Origin: PMNU01 sp035479375
GTDB taxonomy: Bacteria > Patescibacteriota > Saccharimonadia > Saccharimonadales > UBA4665
Direction: 5' to 3'
Assembly (NCBI GenBank): GCA_035479375.1
Contig: DATIIT010000020.1
Span: 9,239 to 73,238 of the forward strand
DNA: 64,000 bases
A program made the position numbers and the translations under genes. Below are positions 56,131 to 64,000 of the stretch, in pieces. Each line of letters opens with the position of its first letter. The stretch's first letter is position 1. A model generated the notes under the pieces. It saw nothing but the letters and a program-made list of their open reading frames with translations. It searched no databases and was not told the DNA's origin.

Positions 56131-56778
56131 ATGAACGACCACCCCGTGTACCTGCCGGCGCCTCCGCCCAACCGCAGCCAGGTGCTCTCCCGCATGGTCG
56201 CCCTGCTGGTGCTGGTAGGGCTGGTATTGCTGGTGGTGTTTTTTGCGTACCAGTTTACGACGGTGAGCAGCCAAAATGCGCAACTCAAAACCGCCAATGC
56301 CGCGCTGCAGAAAAAGGTCAACGACCTCACCCAGCAGCCTGCCGGCCAAACCGGCACCACCTCCAATGCCAACTCCAGCAGCTTTGGCGCCAAGACCTGC
56401 ACCGCCACCACGCCGTCGCAAAGCGAGCAGGATGACCTCGTGGCCGCTGTCGAGAACCAAAACTACGCCCTGGCCAAGAAATATATGGCCGACAGCGTCA
56501 ATGTGGTGATCGCCGGCCAAGAAAAGGGCGGCCAGGAGCCGCAGGCACAGGCGCTCACTGACCTCAAATTCCTAGACCAGGGCGGCGCACCGTGGAACTT
56601 TGATATATCTGGGGACACCTTGGGCATTTGGCGTTCGCACAGCCTCAAGGCCTACTTTGCCGCACCGCTGGTGGTAGGCGCCTCGGCCGACGGCGTGGTG
56701 GTCTCCTTCCAGTTTGACACTTGCGCCAAGGTAAGCACCATCTTTATGACGGGCGATTCAACGTACCTGTCGCAATAA
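56131..56778 (+). CDS. Membrane-anchored protein with coiled coil, 215 aa
   Basis: The protein has a short cytoplasmic N-terminus, a membrane helix (about 22-44), a coiled-coil segment (SQNAQLKTANAALQKKVNDL), and a polar linker. An outside domain of about 125 residues begins at the cysteine in AKTCTATTPSQSEQ and contains VENQNYALAKKYMADSVNVV, reminiscent of NTF2/SnoaL-like or DUF4878-type folds. A second cysteine (TCAKV) could pair with the first. The ATG lies 6 bases after TATACT. Function is unknown. Confidence 0.7.
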   Translation: MNDHPVYLPAPPPNRSQVLSRMVALLVLVGLVLLVVFFAYQFTTVSSQNAQLKTANAALQKKVNDLTQQPAGQTGTTSNANSSSFGAKTCTATTPSQSEQDDLVAAVENQNYALAKKYMADSVNVVIAGQEKGGQEPQAQALTDLKFLDQGGAPWNFDISGDTLGIWRSHSLKAYFAAPLVVGASADGVVVSFQFDTCAKVSTIFMTGDSTYLSQ

Positions 56779-56790
56779 GTATTTTTATGT

Positions 56791-56796
56791 TATAAT
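56791..56796 (+). promoter_or_regulatory. -10 element of gene 56803-57417
   Basis: A perfect TATAAT in an AT-rich stretch ends 6 bases before the ATG. Confidence 0.55.
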
Positions 56797-56802
56797 ATAT
56801 TT

Positions 56803-57417
56803 ATGCGACTTTGGGGTACAGGTGGCCGCAATAAGCCACCTACCGTTGACCAGTTTCAAGAAAGGCACAAGGCAGTCGTAGGTCCGCATGGCTTAGACTG
56901 TCCGGCCGACGTCCCGGCAATAGCGTTTCGGATAAGTGCAGAAGCACACAGGTGGGTACACTACGAAGCAATGTTCGCTGTACCAGGGCACAGCGTCAAT
57001 ACCCTATACAATGTAGCCATATTGGCGGCAACATTCCGCCTATTTGCCGAGCATGAGGGGCTTGTGCCCTTCTTGACCGCCCAAGGCGATGCGCATGCCG
57101 AGCGCCACGGGTTGCCGCCACTGCCACCCACCGGGCCGCTGCCTGGCGACGAGGTTGACCATTTTACGCTGGCACTCCCTGCCCGCGATGCCGTGCGGTG
57201 GCTGCTTCGTGATGAGTCAGATGACTACCACTTGGCGAACCCCATCGACCACGGCTTGCGCATTATTGGTGCGCTTGCGCTTATGCCGCCCGGGTCGGGC
57301 ATTGCGGTGCAAGATAGCCATGATAAGGTCTACGGCTATGCGCCGCCCCTTATACTAGAGGGCCTAGACCCGTATCCGGCAGGCTTTGGCTTTGCCGGCA
57401 TGCCCCCGCAGCAGTAG
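56803..57417 (+). CDS. Hypothetical protein, 204 aa
   Basis: I do not recognise this soluble protein. It is rich in His, Pro and Gly, with segments AHRWVHYEAMFAVPGHSVNT, EVDHFTLALPARDAVRWLL and DYHLANPIDHGLRIIGALAL. Several histidines lie near acidic residues, so metal binding is possible, but no known motif is complete. It is monocistronic with a leaderless-type promoter and is convergent with the deacetylase gene, 17 bases away. The gene call rests on promoter, start and frame. Confidence 0.65.
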   Translation: MRLWGTGGRNKPPTVDQFQERHKAVVGPHGLDCPADVPAIAFRISAEAHRWVHYEAMFAVPGHSVNTLYNVAILAATFRLFAEHEGLVPFLTAQGDAHAERHGLPPLPPTGPLPGDEVDHFTLALPARDAVRWLLRDESDDYHLANPIDHGLRIIGALALMPPGSGIAVQDSHDKVYGYAPPLILEGLDPYPAGFGFAGMPPQQ

Positions 57418-57434
57418 CCCACCCCCTCTGCTTG

Positions 57435-59222
57435 TTACTGGGCGCTGGTCTCGGCCAGGGCTTGGTCCCAGCGCTCCACCGTGATGCCACTCTGCGACAG
57501 CCACTGCATTTGGGCGTCGAAGTCTGGCTTGGCGGTGTTGAATTCGTCTGGTGTCAGCTCGGACGGGTCGTTGGTGATGACGTGGTAGATCAGGATCAGC
57601 CAAGTGTGGTCGGCCTTGGCCTTGTTGACCCAGCCCTGGAACTGTGCCAATGTGGTGCTCGGCCCCATGTTTTGCACGCGCAAGCGGTACGGGTTGAAGT
57701 TGTCTTTGCTGTTAAAGCCTTCGTCGGTGGTGCGGTGCGATTGGTAGAACTTCTTGATCTCGGTGTTGACGCTCTGGTTGTAGTCGCCGTAGGGGCTGGC
57801 AAAGTCCTTCACTGTCTGGCCGGTGAGCTGCTGCAGGTATTGCTGGGAGTGCTGGAGCTCGTAGTCCACGTCGGCGGTGGTGTCTTGGGTGAGCCACGGG
57901 TGGGTCACGGTGTGGGCGCAGACTTCCTGGCCGTCGCCTGCAATTTGCTTGACCTCTTGTTCGGCGGTGGGCAGGCCTTCCACGTATTGGGTGGCGAAGC
58001 AGTGCGTGGCCTTAAAGCCGTATTGGTCGAGCACCGGCAGCGCGGTGGTGATGTTCTCTTCAAAGCCGTCGTCAAACGTCAGGCTGATGAGGCCGCGGTT
58101 GAAGCCAGTGTAGGTGTACGGTGCCACGCTGTAATCGTCGGTTTGTACCCAGCCGGTGTTGCTCAGGAAGAAGAACAGCGACACGGCCTTGACGTCTTGC
58201 GGCACGCCAAACACGTCAGAGTATTTTTGCCAGGTGGTTTGGCTGTTGGCGGCCGGCTCTGGGTCGGGCAAGCCAAAGTAGTCTTCGGAGCCGTCATCCT
58301 TGATGTACTGGGCAACGACGTGCGGGATGGTGTTGGTCTTGTACCAGCCGGTGAAGCGGTAGTCGGCGCCGCGGGTCAGGGCTTGGGGCGTGTAGACCCA
58401 TTTGGCGTCGCCGTCGGTATACTTGCCCATGGTGACCTTGACGGAGTTGGTGCCGTCGTGGCCATCGTTTTTGATGTACTGGTAGGTGGGCGTGTTGGTC
58501 CCCCAGCTGCTGTGCGACCAATCGGTGGGTAGGTTGGCGTTAGATGGGCTCACGGTTTCTACTGATGGGTTGGGCACCAGGCCGTTGGTTACCGGCGGGG
58601 TCACGGGCGGAGGCGTGACCGGTGGCGGCGTCACAGGCGGCGGCGTGGTGCCGCCGGCCGGGTCAACCAAGCTAAAATTGTCTGTTTGCAGCCAGCCTAC
58701 TTTTTCCAGCAGGTGCAGTATGGTCAGTTTCTGCGTGGCAGCTTTGGTCTTGATGCTGTAGGTCACGGTTTTCCAGGCGCTAGCGCTGGCCGCAACGTTG
58801 ACGTCCACGTCAAAATAGGTGGCTGCGCCCTTGCTGTTGAGGCTCTCGGCCACAATGTGCGTGGCAACGTTGGATTGGTACGACTCCGAGAACGTGTATG
58901 TGGTGTTGGGGCTGACCGTGACCGGGTCAAACACCCACTTGGCGTCGCCATTGGTGTACTTGGTCATGGAAACGTAGGCGCTGTGGCCGGAGTTAAACCC
59001 GGTTGTTTTGTAGCTGAAGGCAGCGGTGTTTGTGCCCCAGTTGTCTGTTTGCCAGTTGGCGGGGTTGCTACCGCTCGCAGTCTCCAGCGACGGGTTGGCA
59101 ATGAGGTTGGCCCCGGCGGCGTGCGCCCGCATAAACGGGCTGCTCAGACTAAAAACGGATAAAACGAAGGCGCAGGCGATTGCCGCGCTGCGGGACCTCC
59201 GAGATGATGTTGTTACTTTCAT
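57435..59222 (-). CDS. Secreted polysaccharide deacetylase with two carbohydrate-binding-like repeats
   Basis: The 595-residue protein has a signal peptide ending near AHAAG. Two homologous beta-sandwich modules follow (about 38-185 and 215-375), each opening with N-P-S-x-E-T and later a W-G-T-N-T segment, typical of carbohydrate-binding modules. They are joined by a Thr-Pro linker with repeated TPPPV. The NodB domain (about 385-580) has SLTFDDGFE, HTVTHPWL and SPYGDY, the metal and catalytic motifs. It removes acetyl groups from a glycan such as peptidoglycan or a host polymer. An AAGAAAGGTGG site precedes the ATG. Confidence 0.93.
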   Translation of the reverse strand: MKVTTSSRRSRSAAIACAFVLSVFSLSSPFMRAHAAGANLIANPSLETASGSNPANWQTDNWGTNTAAFSYKTTGFNSGHSAYVSMTKYTNGDAKWVFDPVTVSPNTTYTFSESYQSNVATHIVAESLNSKGAATYFDVDVNVAASASAWKTVTYSIKTKAATQKLTILHLLEKVGWLQTDNFSLVDPAGGTTPPPVTPPPVTPPPVTPPVTNGLVPNPSVETVSPSNANLPTDWSHSSWGTNTPTYQYIKNDGHDGTNSVKVTMGKYTDGDAKWVYTPQALTRGADYRFTGWYKTNTIPHVVAQYIKDDGSEDYFGLPDPEPAANSQTTWQKYSDVFGVPQDVKAVSLFFFLSNTGWVQTDDYSVAPYTYTGFNRGLISLTFDDGFEENITTALPVLDQYGFKATHCFATQYVEGLPTAEQEVKQIAGDGQEVCAHTVTHPWLTQDTTADVDYELQHSQQYLQQLTGQTVKDFASPYGDYNQSVNTEIKKFYQSHRTTDEGFNSKDNFNPYRLRVQNMGPSTTLAQFQGWVNKAKADHTWLILIYHVITNDPSELTPDEFNTAKPDFDAQMQWLSQSGITVERWDQALAETSAQ

Positions 59223-59368
59223 GGTTTACTACCACCTTTCTTATTTCTGTAGCGTATCACTAACTGAACATTTTGCAAGCATGAGCAGCACGATAACTGC
59301 GGCGGCGACCTACGCGCAGGCGCTTGTGCTCACTGGACTTCAAAATAGGCGCGCCATACACCTGCGGG

Positions 59369-60307
59369 TTAGCGTGCGGCGTCTAGCGCAAGATGCATTG
59401 CCTGCATGTAGCCTTCGCTAGTGTCTTGGCAGGCATTGACAGTATCGTAGAGCCCTGGGCGTATACTGTTCATGCGTTCAGCAAGCTCTGTGTAATACAG
59501 ATCGCTGGACAGTGCGCCAAGTGCGGCAGGTACAAGTAGCGGATCTCGGGCGCCAGCGAGTGTTTCTAGGCCAACTGCCGGGAGGGCCGAGTCTCTTAAT
59601 TCGACCTCGGCACCTTTCGGCAGGTAGAAAGCGGACAGGTTCTCGCTGTAATGGCGCGAGAATAGCATGGTATATTCTCCGCCGTTGCCATCTGGTGCAC
59701 TGCTCGTCATGAATGTGTCTCCCCAGTCTGTATTGCCGTGAGCTAAGGCTTTGTAGCGAGCTTGGAGTGCTGTTGGTGGTATTTCATCAAAAGCAGCGCC
59801 AGTGCGCATGCCTGTGGCTGTTGTTCGGACCATGCCGCTATCGACCGTGTCTATGTGTAATCTGTCGCTCCCCTCAGCTTTGCTGTAGGTTACTGTAAGC
59901 CGCGGCGACGCCAGATGGGTGAGTTCATGTACTATCTTACCCTCGGTTGCCATCGGATCCTCTTTGTTGCCGCGGAAAACGGCGCCGACACCAAGAAATG
60001 TCGTTGCCAGGCCGTCAGCTTCAGAATTACCGCCAACGCCCGCTTTCCGCAGATGATCTATGACGCTTTGCCGATGTCGCCGGTCAATAACAACAATATC
60101 GTTCAGCGGCAAGTTATAGGCCAGCGCAAACTGCTCTACGCGACCTCTGTTAATTCCGGTCAGATCTTCAAGATTGGCGAACGCTCTCAAAAAGCCTTCC
60201 CGTGTCTTAGCACGAAAGGCATCAATGCGCTCACCGGCATCCTTTTGACCGGCTTCTGGCACTGCGGGGACATAGGTAGCTTCTACGAGCGGACTGCGGT
60301 AAAGCAT
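59369..60307 (-). CDS. Putative HExxH metalloprotease of an unrecognised family
   Basis: The 312-residue protein contains GKIVHELTHLAS, a perfect H-E-x-x-H motif (127-131) in a helix, the zinc site of many metallopeptidases. About 100 residues later HYSENLSAFYL could supply the third ligand, the glutamate, as in gluzincins. No signal peptide is present, so it may act inside the cell or be exported by another route. The promoter TATAAT lies 6 bases before the ATG in an AT-rich stretch that differs from the surrounding GC-rich DNA. I cannot place it in a known family. Confidence 0.65.
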   Translation of the reverse strand: MLYRSPLVEATYVPAVPEAGQKDAGERIDAFRAKTREGFLRAFANLEDLTGINRGRVEQFALAYNLPLNDIVVIDRRHRQSVIDHLRKAGVGGNSEADGLATTFLGVGAVFRGNKEDPMATEGKIVHELTHLASPRLTVTYSKAEGSDRLHIDTVDSGMVRTTATGMRTGAAFDEIPPTALQARYKALAHGNTDWGDTFMTSSAPDGNGGEYTMLFSRHYSENLSAFYLPKGAEVELRDSALPAVGLETLAGARDPLLVPAALGALSSDLYYTELAERMNSIRPGLYDTVNACQDTSEGYMQAMHLALDAAR

Positions 60308-60313
60308 ATATAT

Positions 60314-60319
60314 ATTATA
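60314..60319 (-). promoter_or_regulatory. -10 element of the HExxH gene
   Basis: TATAAT on the minus strand, 6 bases before the ATG at 60307. Confidence 0.55.
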
Positions 60320-60376
60320 TCATATTTTGGTGATCTATGCCAGAAATTTATTAGTGCATTTTAACGTCAGATGTGG

Positions 60377-60410
60377 TATACTATGCCTTTCTATTCAGTA
60401 GTAAAAGGAG
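60377..60410 (+). promoter_or_regulatory. -10 element and ribosome binding site of galU
   Basis: TATACT at 60377-60382 and AAAGGAG at 60404-60410 precede the GTG at 60420. Confidence 0.55.
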
Positions 60411-60419
60411 ACGTCCATC

Positions 60420-61280
60420 GTGGCCGACGTTACCCGAGCAATTATTTTATTGGCCGGCTACGGCACCCGCCGCCTGCCTATCACCAAAGCTGTCGAGAAG
60501 TGCATGCTGCCCATCGGCAACCGCCCCATCGTGGACTACGTGGTGGAGGACTGCATCCGCGCCGGCGTCACCGACATCACCTTTGTGGTGAGCGAGCAAT
60601 CGCAGCAGCTGCGCACCTACTACGGCACCAACCAAAACCTGCACGACTACCTGGAGCGCGTGGGCAAGCACCAGCACATCGAGACCATTTTGGAGCCCAG
60701 CCAAAAGGCCACCTTCCACTACGTGGTGCAGACGCCAGATATGCCGTATGGCACGGCCGTACCCGTCGCCCTCTGCGCCGACCTAGTGAAAGACGGCGAG
60801 CAAGTTATCGTGGCCTCTGGTGACGATTTTGAATTTAACCGTGGCAACGGCTCCGAGCTTGCCCGCCTGATCCAGGGCGCAAAAGCTGCCGGCGCCACCG
60901 CCGGCCTGCTGGCCACCAACGTCCCCCGCGAGCAAACCGGCAATTACGGTGTTATTGCCCTGGACGAACAAGGTGGTTTCAAGCAGATCATCGAGAAACC
61001 GGACCCGGCCAACGCCCCCAGCACGCTCGTTAACATCAGCAAGTACCTGTTTGATAAGCGATTGTTTGACCTTACCAAGCAGGTCATGAAAGAACCGCCG
61101 GCGCCAAACGGCGAATACCAAGTGACAAACGCACTCGACAAATACGTGGCCGAGGGCAACGCCTTGCCAGTGGTGCCAATCAAAGGCACATATCTAGATG
61201 GCGGCACGCTGGAAGGCTGGCTGCACGCCAACAACGTGGTGGTTGGCGGCGCGCCGCTCGCTGCTGCCCTGGCCGCTTAA
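60420..61280 (+). CDS. galU: UTP-glucose-1-phosphate uridylyltransferase
   Basis: The 286-residue protein follows the GalU pattern: ILLAGYGTRRLPITKAVEK near the start (the nucleotide-binding loop), then CMLPIGNRPIVDYVVEDC, and later YGVIALDEQGG, IIEKPDPANAPS and GEYQVTNALDK. It makes UDP-glucose, the donor for glycans and glycolipids, from glucose-1-phosphate and UTP. Most members read PKEMLP where this has EKCMLP. The start is a GTG set by the AAAGGAG site. It fits the surface glycan and lipid genes elsewhere in the window. Confidence 0.93.
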   Translation: MADVTRAIILLAGYGTRRLPITKAVEKCMLPIGNRPIVDYVVEDCIRAGVTDITFVVSEQSQQLRTYYGTNQNLHDYLERVGKHQHIETILEPSQKATFHYVVQTPDMPYGTAVPVALCADLVKDGEQVIVASGDDFEFNRGNGSELARLIQGAKAAGATAGLLATNVPREQTGNYGVIALDEQGGFKQIIEKPDPANAPSTLVNISKYLFDKRLFDLTKQVMKEPPAPNGEYQVTNALDKYVAEGNALPVVPIKGTYLDGGTLEGWLHANNVVVGGAPLAAALAA

Positions 61281-61281
61281 T

Positions 61282-61905
61282 TTAGTAGCTTTGGATAGCC
61301 TTCAGTGTGGCGAGGTTGTCGTCAACCGTGACGCCCTTACTGCGGTAGAATCCGCTGCACCCAGTGTTTTGGTAGAGGTAGGCCACGCGGCCGTCATGCA
61401 GCGGGACGTATGAGACGCGGGTAAAGCCCGTCTCGCCTGGGTCAGAGGCGTCGAAGCGTACAAAAAACTCTTTGCTGCAGCGCTGGTACTGCGGCACGTT
61501 CTTAAAGAAGTCGTGTTGGGTGCTGACGTACAGTTGCGAGTAGTCGGCCGTCAGGACGGTGTTGGTGGTGAGGTCAAGCTGGGCGTGCTGTACGCCAGGC
61601 CCTTCCGCCGCGTAACTGTAGCGGAAATTCTGGTTTTGGCCAACGCTGGACAGCGGGAAATCCACCTTGGCTTCGTAGGCGTATTGCAGGTTTTCGCGCG
61701 GGCTTACCACGGCCGGCTGGTATAAGTTCGTGACGGCGTCGCGGATAAGGCCACGGATCGTTACCGTATCTGTTTGCTGGCGCTCCCACATGGCGTGCAC
61801 AAAGCAGCCCATAATAATGGCGGCGGCCACCAGTAAGCTGCAGGCTACAGCCAGCAGCGGCGTCCCAAGGTTGCGTAATTTGGATGGTTTTTGTTTTTGC
61901 TTCAT
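61282..61905 (-). CDS. Membrane-anchored hypothetical protein, 207 aa
   Basis: The protein has a basic start, a membrane helix (about 15-40, TPLLAVACSLLVAAAIIMGC) and an outside domain with two cysteines, one in YQRCSKEFFVRF and one in NTGCSGFYRS. The domain is beta-rich with tyrosines (RYSYAAEGPG, QLYVSTQHDFFK). It lies 9 bases after the histidine kinase gene and is probably co-transcribed, so it may modulate or carry the signal for that kinase. I do not recognise the family. Confidence 0.7.
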   Translation of the reverse strand: MKQKQKPSKLRNLGTPLLAVACSLLVAAAIIMGCFVHAMWERQQTDTVTIRGLIRDAVTNLYQPAVVSPRENLQYAYEAKVDFPLSSVGQNQNFRYSYAAEGPGVQHAQLDLTTNTVLTADYSQLYVSTQHDFFKNVPQYQRCSKEFFVRFDASDPGETGFTRVSYVPLHDGRVAYLYQNTGCSGFYRSKGVTVDDNLATLKAIQSY

Positions 61906-61914
61906 ACGCCCAGT

Positions 61915-63255
61915 CTAGCGCCGATGCGCCGGCAATTCCAGCACAAACGTGGTGCCCTGGTTTTGCACCGAGCTAAAACTCACCCTGCCATCGTGCCCCT
62001 CAAACACGGCTTTTACCAGGTACAATCCAAGCCCGGTGCCCGGAATATTGCTGGCCTTGGCGTTGCTGGCCCGGTAAAACCCGCGCCACACTTTGGCCTG
62101 CTCCAGCTCCGGGATGCCAATGCCTTGGTCGATGACCACAATCTGGTGCATGCCCTCGTCTTGCTTGTAGGCCACGCTGACAGTGCTGCGCTCGCGCCCG
62201 TACTTTACCGCGTTGGAGACAATGTTGTGTAGCGCCCGCTTAATTTGGTCCGCGTCGCAATCTACCAGCACTTGCTCCGGCCAGGATTTGTCCATTTCCA
62301 GCACCATGCCTTTTTGCTGGGCGCTCAGCATTTGCACCTCAATGACGCCGCGCACCAGGGCGGCTATGTCCACGGGTGCGATGTTGAGCCCGCGCCGGTT
62401 CATGGCGTGTGTTAGCTCTAGGATGTCGTCGGTGGTGCCCTGCAGGCTCACGGCGCTGTTGTAAATGGCGTTGGCCATGCGCACAGCTTTGTCGTCCTGC
62501 ACCATTTTGCGCAAACTGTCTGACGCCCAGCGGATGCCGGTGATGGGGTTGCGCAGCTCGTGCGAGGCCACGGACACCAGCTCGGAGCGCAGCGCCAACA
62601 GCTGCAAGTTGCGCCGCCGGATCGACTCAAACACCACCACCAACAAGATGATGGCCAGCCCGGTGAACAGCGCTAGCGCCGCGCTCACAGCGATGTCGCG
62701 CCAGTAGGTGCTGGCGTCCACGTCGATGCCCAACACGGCCAAAACGTTGTGGCTGCCGGGGGTAAAAATCGGCGCCAGCCCAGAGATAAAGGTGCCGTAG
62801 CTGTCTTTGGTGGGGCCCTCTACCAGGGGCTGGGCGTTTTGGAACATGGCGTGGTCGGCGGCGGTGCCGGTGTCGTACCACTCGCCGGCCGGTGAGTACT
62901 GGCTGCTGGTGGGCTGCTCGGAATCCACGTAAAAGAACAGGCGGCCGCCGCGCTGCCCCATGAGGTAGACGCTGCGGGCGTCTGGGTTGGCGCGCTTAAC
63001 CGCGGCCAGCTGCGCCTTGAGGCCTTTGTAGGTTGGGGCGCTGGCGTCGTCGCTGTTGCCTTGTAATTTGGCCACCTGCATGGAGCCGAGCGCGGCGGCG
63101 ATGGATTGGCTGCGCTCGCTCAGCTCAATATGCGTTTGGTGGGCGGTGTTGCGCCCCAGTACAAAGGCGATAACACCGCTGGCCAGAGCCACGCCAACAA
63201 GCAATCCGACGACAATATACCGGAATGGGTCGCGGGTGTGGGGAGTCAGGCGCAT
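61915..63255 (-). CDS. Membrane histidine kinase with extracellular sensor domain
   Basis: The 446-residue kinase has membrane helices at about 13-34 and 188-210 enclosing an outside sensor domain of roughly 150 residues (VYLMGQRGGRLFFYVDSEQP, then SGLAPIF, as in dCache/sCache-like sensors). The HisKA helix has His232 in ASHELRNPITG, and HATPase_c shows DQIKRALHNIVSNAVKYG, VIDQGIGIPE and GTGLGLYLVKA. No response regulator is adjacent. The start at MRLTPHTRD (63255) is preferred over a longer upstream frame. The gene at 61282 follows it by 9 bases. Confidence 0.92.
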   Translation of the reverse strand: MRLTPHTRDPFRYIVVGLLVGVALASGVIAFVLGRNTAHQTHIELSERSQSIAAALGSMQVAKLQGNSDDASAPTYKGLKAQLAAVKRANPDARSVYLMGQRGGRLFFYVDSEQPTSSQYSPAGEWYDTGTAADHAMFQNAQPLVEGPTKDSYGTFISGLAPIFTPGSHNVLAVLGIDVDASTYWRDIAVSAALALFTGLAIILLVVVFESIRRRNLQLLALRSELVSVASHELRNPITGIRWASDSLRKMVQDDKAVRMANAIYNSAVSLQGTTDDILELTHAMNRRGLNIAPVDIAALVRGVIEVQMLSAQQKGMVLEMDKSWPEQVLVDCDADQIKRALHNIVSNAVKYGRERSTVSVAYKQDEGMHQIVVIDQGIGIPELEQAKVWRGFYRASNAKASNIPGTGLGLYLVKAVFEGHDGRVSFSSVQNQGTTFVLELPAHRR

Positions 63256-63303
63256 AACGCTGCATAAGTCACAATACCATAAGCATAACACGCGCCATGC
63301 TGC

Positions 63304-63309
63304 TATAAT
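63304..63309 (+). promoter_or_regulatory. -10 element of the HAD gene
   Basis: A perfect TATAAT; an AGAAGGA ribosome binding site follows before the ATG at 63342. Confidence 0.55.
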
Positions 63310-63341
63310 ACCCAGCAACTTAACCGGAGACAGAAGGACGC

Positions 63342-63989
63342 ATGCCCTACCAAGCAGTGCTATTTGACATGGACGGCGTTTTGTTAGACAGCGAGCCGTT
63401 GCACTACGAGGCCACCAAGCGTACCTGGGCGCGCCACGGCCACCACCTAACCTACGACGAATACAAGCGCCACTTCGGCGGCAAGACCGACAAAGAGGGT
63501 TTTACCGAGTACGGCAAACTGGTGGGAATGACCACCGCGGCAGTGCGCGGCCTGCTGGCCGAAAAAGCCCGCGCCTACCAGGCGGTGGCTGCTGGCTCTG
63601 CCTTTCAGCCCTGTGCTGGCACGCTGGAATATATCGACTGGCTCGTTACGCAAGGGGTGCCGATTGCGCTGGTGACCGGCTCACTGCGGGCGGAGGCGGA
63701 GCTGGTGCTGCGCGCCTTCCGTTTAGAGAACGCATTTAGCGCCCTGGTGGCCGCAGAAGACGTTGCCCACGGCAAACCCCACCCCGAGGGCTACCTAAAG
63801 GGCGCCGCCGCACTAGGCGTGGAGCCCGAAGCCTGTATTGTGGTAGAGGACGCGCCCAGCGGCATTGCCGCGGCGCGCAGTGCCGGGATGCGCTGCATCG
63901 CCCTCACTACCACGTATGATGCCGGCGAACTTACCCAGGCGCACCACATTGTTGCACAGTTGCGGCCGGGCACGCTTATTCCGGCGTAG
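63342..63989 (+). CDS. HAD-superfamily phosphatase/phosphomutase
   Basis: The 215-residue protein is a HAD subclass I enzyme: VLFDMDGVLLDSEP with nucleophile Asp9 and acid Asp11, ALVTGSLRAEAE (motif II), the lysine in VAHGKPHPEGYL and VVEDAPSGIAAARSAGM (motif IV). A helical cap lies between. It resembles beta-phosphoglucomutase and sugar-phosphate phosphatases. With galU nearby, a role in glucose-phosphate metabolism is plausible. The remaining 11 bases of the window hold nothing identifiable. Confidence 0.9.
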   Translation: MPYQAVLFDMDGVLLDSEPLHYEATKRTWARHGHHLTYDEYKRHFGGKTDKEGFTEYGKLVGMTTAAVRGLLAEKARAYQAVAAGSAFQPCAGTLEYIDWLVTQGVPIALVTGSLRAEAELVLRAFRLENAFSALVAAEDVAHGKPHPEGYLKGAAALGVEPEACIVVEDAPSGIAAARSAGMRCIALTTTYDAGELTQAHHIVAQLRPGTLIPA

Positions 63990-64000
63990 CCGCGGCGCTG

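Noticed and set aside
58590..58650. GC-rich repeat in the deacetylase gene
   Set aside because: It encodes the ordinary Thr-Pro linker (TPPPV units) between two modules.
1..64000. UGA recoding, as in some CPR lineages
   Set aside because: TGA acts as the stop in several four-base ATGA overlaps (umuD, the Nudix gene, the ABC ATPase), and no gene needs TGA read-through.
1..64000. CRISPR arrays, transposases, phage genes or toxin-antitoxin pairs
   Set aside because: No regularly spaced repeats and no proteins with recognisable motifs of these classes were found.

Overview
The window is a gene-dense, roughly 60% GC bacterial chromosome segment with about 73 protein genes, two tRNA genes and only one stretch over 300 bases without an assigned gene. 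It uses the standard code, because TGA works as a stop in several ATGA overlaps. No transposase, integrase, phage or CRISPR gene was found. The content points to a Gram-positive-type cell with a single membrane: a sortase, a LytR-CpsA-Psr protein, DUF916-like surface proteins, a CvpA-trypsin (MarP-like) protease, a polysaccharide deacetylase and a VKOR oxidase. Biosynthetic genes are sparse and unrecognised proteins are many. I infer a Patescibacteria/CPR lineage, most likely Candidatus Saccharibacteria (TM7). No rRNA or marker set is present to prove this.

Layout. 1-10 kb: a truncated histidine kinase, a cupin protein, a secreted protein, a TylF-type methyltransferase, a umuD-umuC pair, a glutamine amidotransferase, and a DUF3048-kinase-regulator operon. 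10-18.5 kb: two EEP-family hydrolases flanking gltX, membrane-anchored proteins, a sortase and tRNA-Leu. 18.5-21 kb: unrecognised genes including a tandem paralogue pair. 21-25 kb: a six-gene operon (xthA, MazG-like, Nudix, proline iminopeptidase, an unknown, an NAD(P)HX-dehydratase-like protein). 25-32 kb: pyrH, NADAR, DHH, tRNA-Ser, a MacB-type ABC pair and an NRAMP-like transporter. 32-42 kb: VKOR, MarP-like protease, envelope glycan genes, a guaB lacking CBS domains, two small stress-type proteins, a TetR regulator and a penicillin-binding-type hydrolase. 42-48 kb: a secreted surface-protein locus. 48-53 kb: a lipid module (lipid kinase, CarS-like cytidylyltransferase, two CDP-alcohol phosphatidyltransferases). 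53-64 kb: LCP protein, glycosidase-like protein, deacetylase, galU, a second kinase and a HAD phosphatase.

Two features cut across the window. First, 26 start codons lie 6 to 9 bases downstream of a -10-like hexamer, 14 of them at exactly 6, so leaderless transcription looks like the default for first genes. Many operon-internal genes instead have Shine-Dalgarno sequences or ATGA overlaps. Second, a structured element occurs twice (42076-42186 and 54546-54648). Each copy has a 49-base core with conserved ends and an inner hairpin that differs by compensating changes. Each core sits inside long inverted arms whose outer sequence is unique to its locus. I know no described element of this form.

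The genes suggest a cell that salvages and repairs nucleotides, remodels acquired lipids and invests heavily in its surface. That fits an epibiotic lifestyle, but this is inference.
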